A stretch of DNA of 64,000 nucleotides from MPNP01 sp026709725 (GTDB lineage: Bacteria > Pseudomonadota > Alphaproteobacteria > Rhodobacterales > Rhodobacteraceae): the NCBI GenBank assembly GCA_965200805.1, contig OZ241384.1, forward strand, positions 2,232,001-2,296,000, written 5' to 3'. Of the stretch, positions 17,786 through 27,342 are shown in pieces. The first letter of the stretch is position 1. Every line of letters begins with the position of its first letter. The position numbers and the translations under genes were made by a program. The notes under the pieces were generated by a model. The model saw only the letters and a list, made by a program, of their open reading frames with translations, made no database searches and was not told where the DNA came from.

Positions 17786-19588
17786 TCAGAGGATGGCGGA
17801 AGCACCGGCAGACGCCTGGTTCACATTCTGGCGAAAGACCTGAAACAGCTCCCGGCCCAGGCCAGTGGTTTTCCTGTCCACCGGTCGGGCGGCAGGGCGT
17901 GCATCAAGATCCTTGACCTTCGCCGTGAGGACACCACTGGTGGCATCAATGGTAATGATATCGCCGTTCGCAAGTCTGGCGATCGGGCCGCCCTCGACGG
18001 CTTCGGGTGAGACATGGATAACAGCAGGGACCTTGCCGGATGCTCCTGACATGCGACCATCGGTCACGAGTGCAACCCTGTGCCCCCGGTCAAGCAGCAC
18101 GGAAAGCATCGGGGTCAGTGCATGCAATTCGGGCATACCGTTCGCCTGAGGCCCTTGGAACCGCACGACAACGACAACATCCCGATCAAGCCGGCCGTCC
18201 CGGAAAGCGGATTTGACAGATTCCTGATCGCTGAACACCATGGCCGGGGCCTCAATGTGCATGTGGTCGGGACCAACAGCCGAGACCTTCATGATCGCGG
18301 TTCCAAGATTGCCCCTGAACACCCTGAGGCCCCCTGACTCCTGAAAGGGTTCGTTGCTGTTCCGCAGGATCCTGTCATTTGTGCTTGCGGTCGGTCCCGC
18401 TCGCCATTCGAGACTCCCGTCCGTCAGAAACGGTTCCTCAGTGTAGCGTTCAAGACCGAGTCCGGCAATTGTCTGAACATCGTCGTGAAGAAGTCCGGCC
18501 GCCAGCAATTCCCTGATGACGAAGGCAAGACCGCCAGCGGCATGAAAATGGTTCACATCAGCGAGACCATTGGGATAGACGCGCGCCAGCAGCGGAACGC
18601 GGTCCGAAATGGCAGCGAAATCATCCGGAACAAGGATGATGCCTGCCGCCCGGGCCATGGCAATCAGGTGGATCACAAGATTGGTCGAGCCGCCGGTTGC
18701 CATCAGGCCGACAATTCCGTTCACGAAAGCCTTTTCGCTGAGGATGTCGGCGACCGGCATATAGTCGCTTCCGAGAGAGGTCCGGGAAAGAACCTGCCGT
18801 GTACCCTGCCGTGTCATGGCATCCCGCAGGGGTGTCCCCGGATTGATGAACGATGCCCCGGGAAGATGCAGACCCATGATCTCCATCAGCATCTGATTGG
18901 AATTGGCTGTACCATAGAATGTGCAGGTTCCAGGGCCATGATAGGCCGCCATCTCGCCAGCCATCAACTCTTTGCGGTCGATTGTCCCGGCAGCGAATTT
19001 CTCGCGGATCCGGGATTTCTCGTCATTGGGCAAGCCACTGGTCATCGGTCCTGCAGGGATGAATATTGTCGGCAGATGACCAAAGGTCGCCGCGGCGATG
19101 ACCAGTCCGGGAACGATCTTGTCACAGACACCAAGATAGACCACCGCATCATATGTATCGTGGGACAGGGCCACAGCCGCGGCGAGAGCAATTGTGTCCC
19201 GTGAAAACAGTGAGAGTTCCATACCAGTCTGACCCTGTGTCACCCCGTCGCACATCGCAGGCACACCGCCGGCGAACTGGGCTGTTGCACCCTGTTCCCG
19301 GGCCGCCTCCTTGATCATCCGGGGGTAGGTGGCAAAGGGCTGATGAGCCGAGAGCATGTCGTTGTAGGCCGAGATGATGCCGATATTGGGCGCGCGCCCC
19401 GCAGCCAGACGATCCTTGCTGTCGCCCATTGCCGCATAGGCATGGGCCTGATTTCCACAACTCAGATGACCCCGGATGGGCTCACGTGACGCTGCTCCAG
19501 ACACCCGATCAAGGTAGGCTGACCGGCTTTCCCGGCTTCGCCCGACGATCCGGTCAGTGATCATGCGCAGGTCCTGATCAAGTGACAT
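17786..19588 (-). CDS. edd: 6-phosphogluconate dehydratase
   Basis: This 600-residue IlvD/Edd family iron-sulfur enzyme dehydrates 6-phosphogluconate to KDPG. Motifs visible are CDGVTQGQTGMELS, YLGVCDKIVPG, TCTFYGTANSNQMLME and VTDGRMSGASGKVP. The frame opens at 19678, but ATG 19588 (MSLDQDLRMITDRIVGRS) matches where the family begins. The extra upstream codons include a 14-base tandem duplication (19602-19628) that looks non-coding. Confidence 0.93.
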   Translation of the reverse strand: MSLDQDLRMITDRIVGRSRESRSAYLDRVSGAASREPIRGHLSCGNQAHAYAAMGDSKDRLAAGRAPNIGIISAYNDMLSAHQPFATYPRMIKEAAREQGATAQFAGGVPAMCDGVTQGQTGMELSLFSRDTIALAAAVALSHDTYDAVVYLGVCDKIVPGLVIAAATFGHLPTIFIPAGPMTSGLPNDEKSRIREKFAAGTIDRKELMAGEMAAYHGPGTCTFYGTANSNQMLMEIMGLHLPGASFINPGTPLRDAMTRQGTRQVLSRTSLGSDYMPVADILSEKAFVNGIVGLMATGGSTNLVIHLIAMARAAGIILVPDDFAAISDRVPLLARVYPNGLADVNHFHAAGGLAFVIRELLAAGLLHDDVQTIAGLGLERYTEEPFLTDGSLEWRAGPTASTNDRILRNSNEPFQESGGLRVFRGNLGTAIMKVSAVGPDHMHIEAPAMVFSDQESVKSAFRDGRLDRDVVVVVRFQGPQANGMPELHALTPMLSVLLDRGHRVALVTDGRMSGASGKVPAVIHVSPEAVEGGPIARLANGDIITIDATSGVLTAKVKDLDARPAARPVDRKTTGLGRELFQVFRQNVNQASAGASAIL

Positions 19589-20318
19589 CAGGAAGACCCG
19601 CCGAATCGCTGGCCGCCGAATCGCTGGCGTATTCGTGTTTGCTGTGACATCCGGCAGACCTTGACAAGCACAGGACAACAGTCCGGTCCCGCACTGCAGA
19701 GGACCGGGCTGACAGAAACCCTGTATCCATTCAGTTTCATGTGGAAGCCTTTAGCAAAACATTGCCGGAATTGCACAATCGGCAGCATGTGCAGGCCTGT
19801 TGTCCGTACCGTGTTCAACTCATTTCGTTGGAACCTGACGGGTTCTCGCCCAGCCATTATTCAGATGCTGATTTCACATGCGCACCGGCGAACCCTGGAT
19901 TTCGGACCCGATCACCGAACGGGCTGGCGGTCAAGGACCCCCATGGCCCTGCGAAAACCGTAAGTGCCGGATGCGCTGATATGACACTGACCGGGTCTGG
20001 CATCATCTGGTGTGTGGTCTGCGGCATCAGAATGGTTCGCATCATGTTCAAACAAAATCCGGAGACAGAAGGGCACTTTGTCCACCATGGGGGTCCGCTC
20101 TGGAGCACGATGCAGTTTGCCATTTTTCGAAAAGTTGAATCATTCCTCGGGAAAAATTGTCTGTTATGAATGAATATCGCCGCTGACCGGGTATGACGAT
20201 CTTCAGAATTCTGCATATCTCATAAGATCCTGTAACCATTTCACCAGAATCAGAATTGCTTTGGTTGATGTCTGTGTGCACTTGTGAATGAATAGTGAAT
20301 GAAAGATCGAGTTGAGTC
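19589..20318. other. Intergenic stretch upstream of edd
   Basis: About 730 bases. It presumably holds the edd-operon promoter on the minus strand, but no boxes can be called with confidence. An imperfect inverted repeat (AGTCCGGTCC with GGACCGGGCT, one mismatch) lies at about 19679-19711. Open frames here show no recognisable domain. Confidence 0.4.
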
Positions 20319-20830
20319 ATGCACCCGATCCCTGAACTCCGCAGGGTTTCGTCTCTTGAGCGGGAGATTGCCAACGGTCTCCTGCGGCAAAAGGATGCAA
20401 TTTTCCAAACGGCCCTGATGGAAGGGATGCGCAGCCCACCCAGCCAGCAACGATTTCGCGCACGATTGCGAATCTGATCGCCAAGGGCGTCATCGTGCGA
20501 AGTGGAAGGACAAAGGGATCACGCTTTGCCCTGACAGAAGCGGCCAGACATTTTGCAGCATCGCCCCGGGTCCGCCCGCCATTGGCATTCGACCCATTGA
20601 GAATTCAGGCGTATCAACCCAGTGTCACGACATGGCTCCCGTCGGAATTCCGCGAGCGCATGCACCGTGTCACCCGGGGTGTCCGTGGCCGGATTGATGC
20701 TTCAGCCTACAGCAGGAAGATTGCCGAGCACTTTATCGTGGATCTCAGCTGGGCCTCATCACAACTTGAGGGGAACACCTACGACTTCCTCGATACAGAG
20801 ATTCTGATTCGATATGGGCAGGAGGTCGAT
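20319..20830 (+). pseudogene. Fic/DOC-family protein, frameshifted and truncated by GC-rich island 2
   Basis: An ATG at 20319 (MHPIPELRRVSSLEREI) starts a frame that ends at a stop near 20477. A frame change near 20430 leads to PATISRTIANLIAKGVIVR and then LSWASSQLEGNTYDFLDTE, the N-terminal signature of Fic-family proteins. The C-terminal FIC motif (HPFxxGNGR) is absent because the sequence switches to the island 2 repeat head at about 20834. The gene thus carries at least two lesions. Confidence 0.75.
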
Positions 20831-20833
20831 GGT

Positions 20834-23288
20834 CCCCAATCAGCGATCAGAAACAGGGCAAAGACCCGGTCAATCCCTGAATCTCCACCCGTCATGGTGT
20901 CGATCCATCAAGATCACAATCAACCCACCGGGTGAATGCGATGCGACACAAGACCGCACTTCCCCTCACCACCCCATTCGAGGACCCGGCCCTCACGCCC
21001 CATGGCGGCCCGTCCATGCCATTCCGGCCCCCTCCGGGCATGCCGGCCCGGCTCAGGGTCCGCCGCGACCTCCCCAGGCCCGGGGCCAAGACAGGGCCCG
21101 GGGCCAAGGGCCAGACCAAACGCCCCCTCCGCCGCACCCGGGGCCGGCACGACGGCCCGATGATCCGCGCCCCCTCCGGCATGACCTGTGCGGGCTGATG
21201 ACCATCATCGCCCCTCCCCGTCATCACGGACAGGGACCGGGCCCCGACACAGGCAGGCCGGCGGCGGGCACCGCGCTGGCCGGCTCCCGGCCCCTCCCCG
21301 TCATGGGGGCCTCTCCCCAGGGATCGGTTGAGACAAGGGGGCACGCCGCCCGCGCGTCCCGGGGGGCCGGGGGCGGACCGTCACCCCCATCCCCTCCCTC
21401 CTTGGCCCCTCCATGATCCTGATGGCATGATCCCCATCCCCTCCCGCCTTGGCCATGACCCCCCGGCCGCGTGATCACCGCCCGGACCGCGCGGGGGACG
21501 TCCGGCCGCCCAGCCCCGTCACCTGAGGGGCCCGTCACCTGAGGGGCCCATGCCGACGGGTCCGGGCCGGCGCCCGGGTCCGGGCCCCATCCCTCCATGA
21601 AGAGAGGGGGCGTCATGAAGACAGGGCCATCATTGAGGATGCGGGTCCGGCGCCGGGTCGCCCTGCCCGACGGGTGTCTGTGGATGGGGGCCTGTCATGC
21701 AGAGGGGGGGGGGCGGTGCCGCCCCCCTCCGTGCGCCTGTCCGCCCCTTCCCCCTGTCATGATGACGGCCCCCTGTCATGACGGGACCCCGTGGGCGCCC
21801 GCACCATCACGCCCCATGGTCACGGAGGAGGGGTCATGGAGAGGGGCCGCCCGGGGCGGGCCGACCGGACGCCCCTTCCATCCGAAGAGACGGGGAGCGG
21901 GCCGCCAGGCGCACCGTGCGCCGCCGGCCCACGACCCTCATGCCCCGGGGGACGTCAGCGCCGATCCCCCGCCTCCTGTGATGATGCCATCCCTCCATGA
22001 CGGAGGGGCCATGCGCGCCCCCTGCATGTGAAGACGGACGGGGCCCGCGCGGAGAGCCCGCCCGCCCTGACCGCCGCAGGGCGGGCGGTCAGGGCGGGCC
22101 CCTGCACCGGATGGGGCTGATGGCCCCGCAGTCGATGGCCCCGCAGTCGATGGGTGACGCCGATCCGGGCTGTGCGACCCCCGTCCTGCACGGGCGTGAG
22201 CGGCGCCGGCGCCGCTCCGCATCGATGGCGCCCCTCCCGGGATGAGAGGAAGGGGGCGCGGCGTCCACGCCCCCGGATCAGCTCCCCCTGGCGGGGCGCC
22301 CGCCCGACATCGGAACAGAGGGAGGGGGACCGCCATCCGGGCCCGGCCGATGACCTCGGGACGGGCGTCGCCGGGGCCGGCGTCACCGCCCGTCATCATC
22401 CCCATCATGATCATCGGGGCCCATCATGATCATCGGGGCCCATCATGATCATTGGGGGGTCCGGGACCGCGCGCCCCCTCCCCCCGATCCATCATCACCG
22501 GTGGCATCGTGACGGGCGCGCACGCGGGCCGGCGGCCAGGCGGGGCGTCCTCAGGGCCCGGGCCCCGCCCGATGCGGCCCGGGCGATGACGCCATGGAGG
22601 TGATGATGGTTGGGGCGGTTCACGGTCCTCACGGGGGCCCTGCGGGCGTCCATCCCTTGAGGCGTCAGCCCCTGCCCGGGACGGAGACGCCGTGGCAGGG
22701 CGTTCGGACCCTCGGGGGCGTGTGCCGGCGATCAGGATGGGGGAGAGGATCGGGATGATGCGGGGTTGGGTGTGTTGCGTTGATAGGCCGGGATCCCCCG
22801 GGGTCTCCGTCATCGGATGGAGCGGAGGCGAGGCACGGGTCACCCCTTGGGCCCCGCCAGTCCATGACTGGGCGGAGCCCCATCATGACAGCGGGGACGG
22901 AGGCGCCAGGGCGGACCCGCTCCGCCTTGGCGCCTTGCAGGCATCGACGAACCAGTCCGCTGTCTCTGCTGATAGCTGTTGCATGCCGATCTGCATGATG
23001 CGGGACAGTATGGCATGAAAGTGATCGGGATATAGGTGTGTGTTGTTGATAGGCTTGTGGTGGAGGTCGCGGAGGACCTTGAGTCGGGCCAGCATGCCCG
23101 GAGGGGGATGACGCCGTCATGGGGTGTGATGGCCTGGCCCTCGATTTGATGTTGAAGGGAAGAGCGGTTTTGTATCACATTGCATTCACCCGGTGGGTTA
23201 CTTCTGGTTTTGATGAATCGACACCATGACAGGTGGAGATTCAAGGATCTACCGGGCTTTTTCCCTATTTTTGATCGCTGATTGGGGG
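20834..23288. repeat. GC-rich repeat island 2, bounded by inverted family A heads
   Basis: The left end (20834, plus) and right end (23288, minus) are inverted copies of the family A head, CCCCAATCAGCGATCA, followed by CACCGGGTGAATGC. The left arm continues into sequence homologous to island 1 from 8946. The interior 22100-22760 matches 13190-13870. The right arm (23288 down to about 22880) is less GC-rich and reads as a coding-like fragment (DHFHAILSRIMQIGMQQ) whose counterpart at 13085-13180 is decayed. Short tandem units include a 20-base one in three copies at about 22405-22465 and a 16-base one twice near 22122-22152. The long open frames are not conserved as protein between copies. Confidence 0.75.
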
Positions 23289-23451
23289 CCATCACCGCGC
23301 CGTGACCGAAAGTCCGCGCCCGCAGGCAGCCCGACATCAGGACGGAATCATGGGGGTGAGCAGTTACTGCGGAAGATGGGTCAAGAACCTGTTGCAGAAA
23401 TCAGTCCTGTGTTGCAGGAGGGCCCCTGTCTTTCTGAACACGAGGAGTGAC

Positions 23452-23670
23452 CATGCTGATCGGGCAGGCTCGCGTCCCGAAGGCTGACGGGAGCCAGCTG
23501 CTGGATTTGCAACAGGATGCCCTGCAGGCTTCTGGAGGCGCGGATCTATGAGGGCCGCATGTCGGGCGCGGGGATGTCCGTCCGGGCCTTGAGGCCTGCC
23601 TGAAGGCCCTGCAGTCCGGCAACGCCCTTGTCGTCTGGAAACTTGATCGACCGGGGCGGACCTGAAGCCT
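23452..23670 (+). pseudogene. Serine recombinase/resolvase N-terminal remnant
   Basis: From ATG 23452 the translation MLIGQARVPKADGSQLLDLQ corresponds to the resolvase start (IGYARVSKxDGSQ). Frame changes then lead to IYEGRMSGAG, GLEACLKALQSGNALVVWKL and LDRPGR, all typical of Tn3-type resolvases and invertases. The Ser is not in the expected ARVS form (ARVP) and the frame is broken several times, so the gene is dead. It marks the former presence of a Tn3-like or integrative element beside island 2. Confidence 0.65.
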
Positions 23671-23738
23671 CGCTTTCGGCACTTCAATTCCCCCTTACTG
23701 CCAACCGCAACTCTCTGGAATGACACGGTTGCCTGTTT

Positions 23739-24422
23739 TCATCTGTACCCGAGGGCAGGACACACCTCCCCGATCTCCACCTTTGCGTCTGTCTTTCTGC
23801 CGCGGTTCATGATGGATTGCTCAATGCTGCAACTCTCCAGAAATGTGTAGTGCTCCGTCTCTGTGTCTGGTGACAATGTAGCAAATCCCTTACTGTTCGC
23901 GAATAAGACGAGTGGGCCTTCATCCAGTGCACCAAGCGGTAGCGCAATGCAAACCTGGTCTGCTGTCAATGGTTCCAGGGCCAAATCAAGATTGCTATTG
24001 CGTGCCTCCTCTTCCGCCATTCGACGAATTTCATTCAAGCGTTTCAACTGTTGTGTGCATCTGATCAGGTATTTGTACCGCTCCGTGGCGAGCTCCGTGG
24101 CGAGATTTATGCCCTGCTGTTCGATCGCGAGATTCGCACGATCTTTCATGTCGTCTCCGACGATCGAGGCTGCAAGGTATGCAATCGAAAACGCGATAAC
24201 CACAGCGGAGGCCCCGACAACCAATCTGCGATATTCATGTGAATCCTGTGTTGAATTTCTCCGCTTCATGATCTTGAGGACAACGGCACCTGCTCCACCA
24301 GCGATGCTCGTAATGATGACTGGTAGCACGGCGGCGAGCACAGCCGAATCGAGGCCTGCCTGGCCGACGGACCATCCGACGGCCACTCCCGTCGAGATGG
24401 AGGCAAGTATGATCAGAGACAT
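23739..24422 (-). CDS. Membrane protein, second gene of the two-gene module (copy 2, intact)
   Basis: This 227-residue protein has two N-terminal membrane segments (MSLIILASISTGVAVGW and SAVLAAVLPVIITSIAG). A third follows a short basic loop (LVVGASAVVIAFSIAYLAA), then a helical, charged region (residues about 100-145) and a soluble C-terminus with cysteines (RCTQQ, QVCIALP, ESCSI, VCPAL). It is the uninterrupted relative of the MITE-disrupted gene at 11765-12651. It contains an in-frame 12-base duplication (LATELATE). Function is unknown. It lies 15 bases after its partner. Confidence 0.75.
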   Translation of the reverse strand: MSLIILASISTGVAVGWSVGQAGLDSAVLAAVLPVIITSIAGGAGAVVLKIMKRRNSTQDSHEYRRLVVGASAVVIAFSIAYLAASIVGDDMKDRANLAIEQQGINLATELATERYKYLIRCTQQLKRLNEIRRMAEEEARNSNLDLALEPLTADQVCIALPLGALDEGPLVLFANSKGFATLSPDTETEHYTFLESCSIEQSIMNRGRKTDAKVEIGEVCPALGYR

Positions 24423-24437
24423 CTCACGCGCCCCGCT

Positions 24438-24782
24438 CTAACGGCGCGTCGTCCCAAACCCCTGCGGGAAAAGACCGGGTGAATCCTGCGTTGCATAATA
24501 GCGGAACACCTCGGCGGCAGACGGTCCACTTAATGCTGGCCAGGAGTATATCTTCATCCCGCTCGGCAAGTCCCATCCTTTCGCTGTTGGCCACAACTGA
24601 TCAGTCTTGCCCTTCACATCTAGCGTGCAATTCTCTTGCCCCTGAACCATGCATTCCACGATTTGCTTGTCCCGGTCACTCAGCGTGTTATCACTTGCGT
24701 CCACCGGTGCGGCCATCAGCGTGGCAATTACGAGCATCGCTACTTGCATAACGAGAGCACCATATCCCAACCTGCGGTTCAT
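24438..24782 (-). CDS. Small secreted protein, first gene of the two-gene module (copy 2)
   Basis: This 114-residue protein begins with a signal peptide (VMQVAMLVIATLMAAPVDAS), followed by a short soluble domain. Two cysteines lie close together (VECMVQGQENCTL), matching the paired cysteines of the 11327-11692 protein. No enzyme motif is visible. Its position directly before a related three-TM protein in both modules suggests the two products act together at the cytoplasmic membrane or periplasm. Confidence 0.7.
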   Translation of the reverse strand: MNRRLGYGALVMQVAMLVIATLMAAPVDASDNTLSDRDKQIVECMVQGQENCTLDVKGKTDQLWPTAKGWDLPSGMKIYSWPALSGPSAAEVFRYYATQDSPGLFPQGFGTTRR

Positions 24783-24973
24783 CGCTTCTTCCGTTCCTCA
24801 TGTTTTGCGTGAGAACTACCAATCTTCTAACTGTACGGGCTTGTCAAGGGATTGTCCCAGATGGGTAGTGTCTCAGTTTGAAAATACGAAAATCCACCAA
24901 ATTATGCAGAATTGATTGATTCCATGCAGATATCGCATTATTCGTGCAAATGCTGCAAGAAAGGAAACTTCCA

Positions 24974-25201
24974 ATGCCCCAGGGACCGCAAGGGCAGAGA
25001 CGCCCCGCTGATGTGGTCGGCTGCGCCGTCCATGTCGCCAGGATCGCCACTGGCGAGATTGAGGAAACCGCCGCCAAGCCCCGTCAGCCGCAGAAGGCCA
25101 ACGGCGGTCGGATCGGCGGCAAACGCCGGGCCGATGCGCTGACACCGGAGCGGCGCAGCGAGATTGCGCAAGCGGCGGCACGGGCACGATGGGACAAGTG
25201 A
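24974..25201 (+). CDS. Small conserved hypothetical protein of the transposon
   Basis: This 75-residue basic protein has an AAAGGAAA ribosome binding site before ATG 24974 (MPQGPQGQRRPADVVGCAVH). The C-terminus (GRIGGKRRADALTPERRSEI) resembles a family of small alphaproteobacterial proteins, usually annotated as hypothetical or RNA-binding. Its stop codon overlaps a GTG that is the natural start position for the methyltransferase (GTGA), so the two are probably translationally coupled when the C tract is in register. Confidence 0.7.
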   Translation: MPQGPQGQRRPADVVGCAVHVARIATGEIEETAAKPRQPQKANGGRIGGKRRADALTPERRSEIAQAAARARWDK

Positions 25202-26396
25202 TCGCCCCCCCCCCAATTTTGCCAATCAGACCATCTGGACCGGTGACAACCTCCCCATCCTGCGGGGCATGAACAGCGCCTGCATCGACCTCATCTATCT
25301 GGATCCGCCCTTCAACTCGAACGCCAACTACGCCGCCCCGATCGGCAGTGAGGCCGCCGGTGCCGAGTTCAAGGACACATGGTCGCTTGATGATGTCGAT
25401 ATCGCCTGGCTGGACCTCATCGAGGCCAAGCATCCCCGCCTGAACCGCGTCATCCAGGCCGCCATGACGGGCAGCGACAAGTCCTATCTGGTCTACATGG
25501 CGGCGAGGCTGCTGGAAATGCATCGGATTCTGAAACCCACCGGCTCCATCTATCTCCACTGCGACCCGACCATGTCGCACTACCTGAAACTGGTCATGGA
25601 TGCGGTGTGGGGGCGGGGGAATTACCGGAACGAAATTGTGTGGAGTTACCAACGTTGGACAGGTGCCACTAGCCATTTTCAGCGGATGCATGACATAATT
25701 TTATTTTATGCACGGGGTAAAAACACGATATTTAATCAACTCAAAGAATCTTACAGCGCAAAATCACAACATAAGGGATCGCGCAAAACGGTTTTTGTAG
25801 GTGGTCAAATTGAGCAATCCTACACAGGAGACACAACGCGACAGAAGGCAATGCGGGATGTGTGGGAAATTTCTTACCTGAATTCCCAAGCCAAAGAACG
25901 CACCGGCTACCGCACCCAGAAGCCGTTGGCCCTCCTGCGCCGGGTCATTGCCGCGTCGTCCAATGAGGGCGACATGGTGCTGGACCCGTTCTGCGGCTGC
26001 GCAACGGCCTGCATCGCCGCCGAGGATCTGGGGCGCGAATGGGTCGGCATTGATATTGGCCCGAAGGCGGCCGATCTTGTCCGGTATCGCATGGAGAGGG
26101 AGATGCCCCTCCATACGCGCCGCGTCGTGGCCCGCACGGACATTCCCCGGCGAACCGATCTTGGGGATCTGCCATCCTACAAGACGCACAAGACGGCGCT
26201 CTACGGCGAGCAGGGCGGCCATTGCAACGGCTGCCGGACGCACTTCAGGATGCCGAACCTGACAGTGGACCACATCATCCCGCGCTCGAAGGGCGGGACG
26301 GATCACATCGGCAACCTGCAACTCCTGTGCGGTCACTGCAATTCGGTGAAGGGGGATCGGGGCATGGATTATCTCATGACAAAGTTGGCTGCCTGA
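25164..26396 (+). CDS. DNA methyltransferase fused to an HNH endonuclease domain
   Basis: The N-terminal part is a beta-class amino-methyltransferase: WTGDNLPIL, catalytic motif IV DPPF at about residue 47, and AdoMet motif I LDPFCGCAT at about residue 273. From about residue 345 an HNH domain follows, with zinc-type cysteines HCNGC and LLCGHC around VDHIIPRSKGG. One polypeptide thus holds both methylating and cutting functions. As sequenced, the only long frame starts at a TTG at 25164, inside the upstream gene. The coupled GTG at 25198 would be in frame only if the C tract at 25205-25214 had 8 or 11 Cs. This suggests a frameshift switch, or a homopolymer sequencing error. Confidence 0.87.
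   Translation: MRKRRHGHDGTSDRPPPNFANQTIWTGDNLPILRGMNSACIDLIYLDPPFNSNANYAAPIGSEAAGAEFKDTWSLDDVDIAWLDLIEAKHPRLNRVIQAAMTGSDKSYLVYMAARLLEMHRILKPTGSIYLHCDPTMSHYLKLVMDAVWGRGNYRNEIVWSYQRWTGATSHFQRMHDIILFYARGKNTIFNQLKESYSAKSQHKGSRKTVFVGGQIEQSYTGDTTRQKAMRDVWEISYLNSQAKERTGYRTQKPLALLRRVIAASSNEGDMVLDPFCGCATACIAAEDLGREWVGIDIGPKAADLVRYRMEREMPLHTRRVVARTDIPRRTDLGDLPSYKTHKTALYGEQGGHCNGCRTHFRMPNLTVDHIIPRSKGGTDHIGNLQLLCGHCNSVKGDRGMDYLMTKLAA
25205..25214 (+). repeat. Ten-C homopolymer at the start of the methyltransferase gene
   Basis: Ten consecutive Cs follow GTGATCG directly. Counting from GTG 25198, the methyltransferase frame (AATTTTGCC) is reached only with 8 or 11 Cs. Poly-C and poly-G tracts at gene starts are classic sites of slipped-strand phase variation. 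Confidence 0.8.
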
Positions 26397-26457
26397 TTCA
26401 AAAATAAAACTGAACTAATGCTTGACAAATAGGATTCGAGCGCCTATGTTGTCTGGC

Positions 26458-27342
26458 ATGAACAGACTGTCCACAGAGAAACGCGTCATGATCCTCAACC
26501 TGCTTGTTGAGGGGATGTCCATGCGGTCGATCTCCCGCACCGTCGGGGTCTCGATCAACACCGTCACCAAACTGATGGTTGCCGCCGGGGAAGCCTGTGC
26601 CGCCTATCACGATGAAACCGTTCAGGATGTCGAATCCAAACGCATCCAGTGCGATGAGGTCTGGGCATTCTGCTATGCCAAGGAGAAGAATGTCGCCAAG
26701 GCCAAGGCCGCCCCGGTCGAGGCCGGGGATGTCTGGACATGGACGGCGATTGATGCCGACAGCAAGCTGATCCTGGCCTGGGAGGTCGGGGACCGCTCGG
26801 CGCACACGGCCACCGGCTTCATGTACAATGCGGCCCACCGCCTGGCCAATCGCGTCCAGCTGACCACCGACGGCCACCGGGCCTATCTCGAAGCGGTGGA
26901 CCGGGCCTTCGTCGGGGGCGTGGACTACGCCATGCTGGTCAAGCTCTACGGCGATGACGGCCGCAGGTCGCCCGAGCGGAAATACAGCCCCTCGGCCTTC
27001 AACGGCGCCCGGGTGAATGTCATCGAGGGCGATCCCGACCGGGATCACATCTCGACCAGCCATGTCGAGCGGCAGAACCTGACCATGCGCATGTCCATGC
27101 GCCGGTTCACGCGGCTGACCAATGCCTTCAGCAAGAAGATCGAGAATCACATCCACATGCTCAGCCTCTATTTCGTCCACTACAACTTCGTGCGCATCCA
27201 CCAGTCCCTGCGCTGCACCCCGGCGATGGCCGCCGGCCTGACGGACACCCTGCATGACATGGAATGGATCGTTGGCCTGATCGATGCCCGCACGCCCAAG
27301 CCGCAGCGCCCCAAGACCTACAGGAAACGGATTTCAAACTGA
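26458..27342 (+). CDS. DDE transposase (IS1-like family as commonly annotated)
   Basis: This 294-residue transposase has an N-terminal helix-turn-helix (about residues 18-45, MSMRSISRTVGVSINTVTKL) and a DDE core. The Asp are in IQCDEVWAF (about residue 66) and LTTDGHRAY, and the Glu in SHVERQNLTMRM. The frame opens at 26422; ATG 26458 (MNRLSTEKR) fits related proteins. The gene ends nine bases before the right end of the transposon. It looks intact. Confidence 0.85.
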   Translation: MNRLSTEKRVMILNLLVEGMSMRSISRTVGVSINTVTKLMVAAGEACAAYHDETVQDVESKRIQCDEVWAFCYAKEKNVAKAKAAPVEAGDVWTWTAIDADSKLILAWEVGDRSAHTATGFMYNAAHRLANRVQLTTDGHRAYLEAVDRAFVGGVDYAMLVKLYGDDGRRSPERKYSPSAFNGARVNVIEGDPDRDHISTSHVERQNLTMRMSMRRFTRLTNAFSKKIENHIHMLSLYFVHYNFVRIHQSLRCTPAMAAGLTDTLHDMEWIVGLIDARTPKPQRPKTYRKRISN

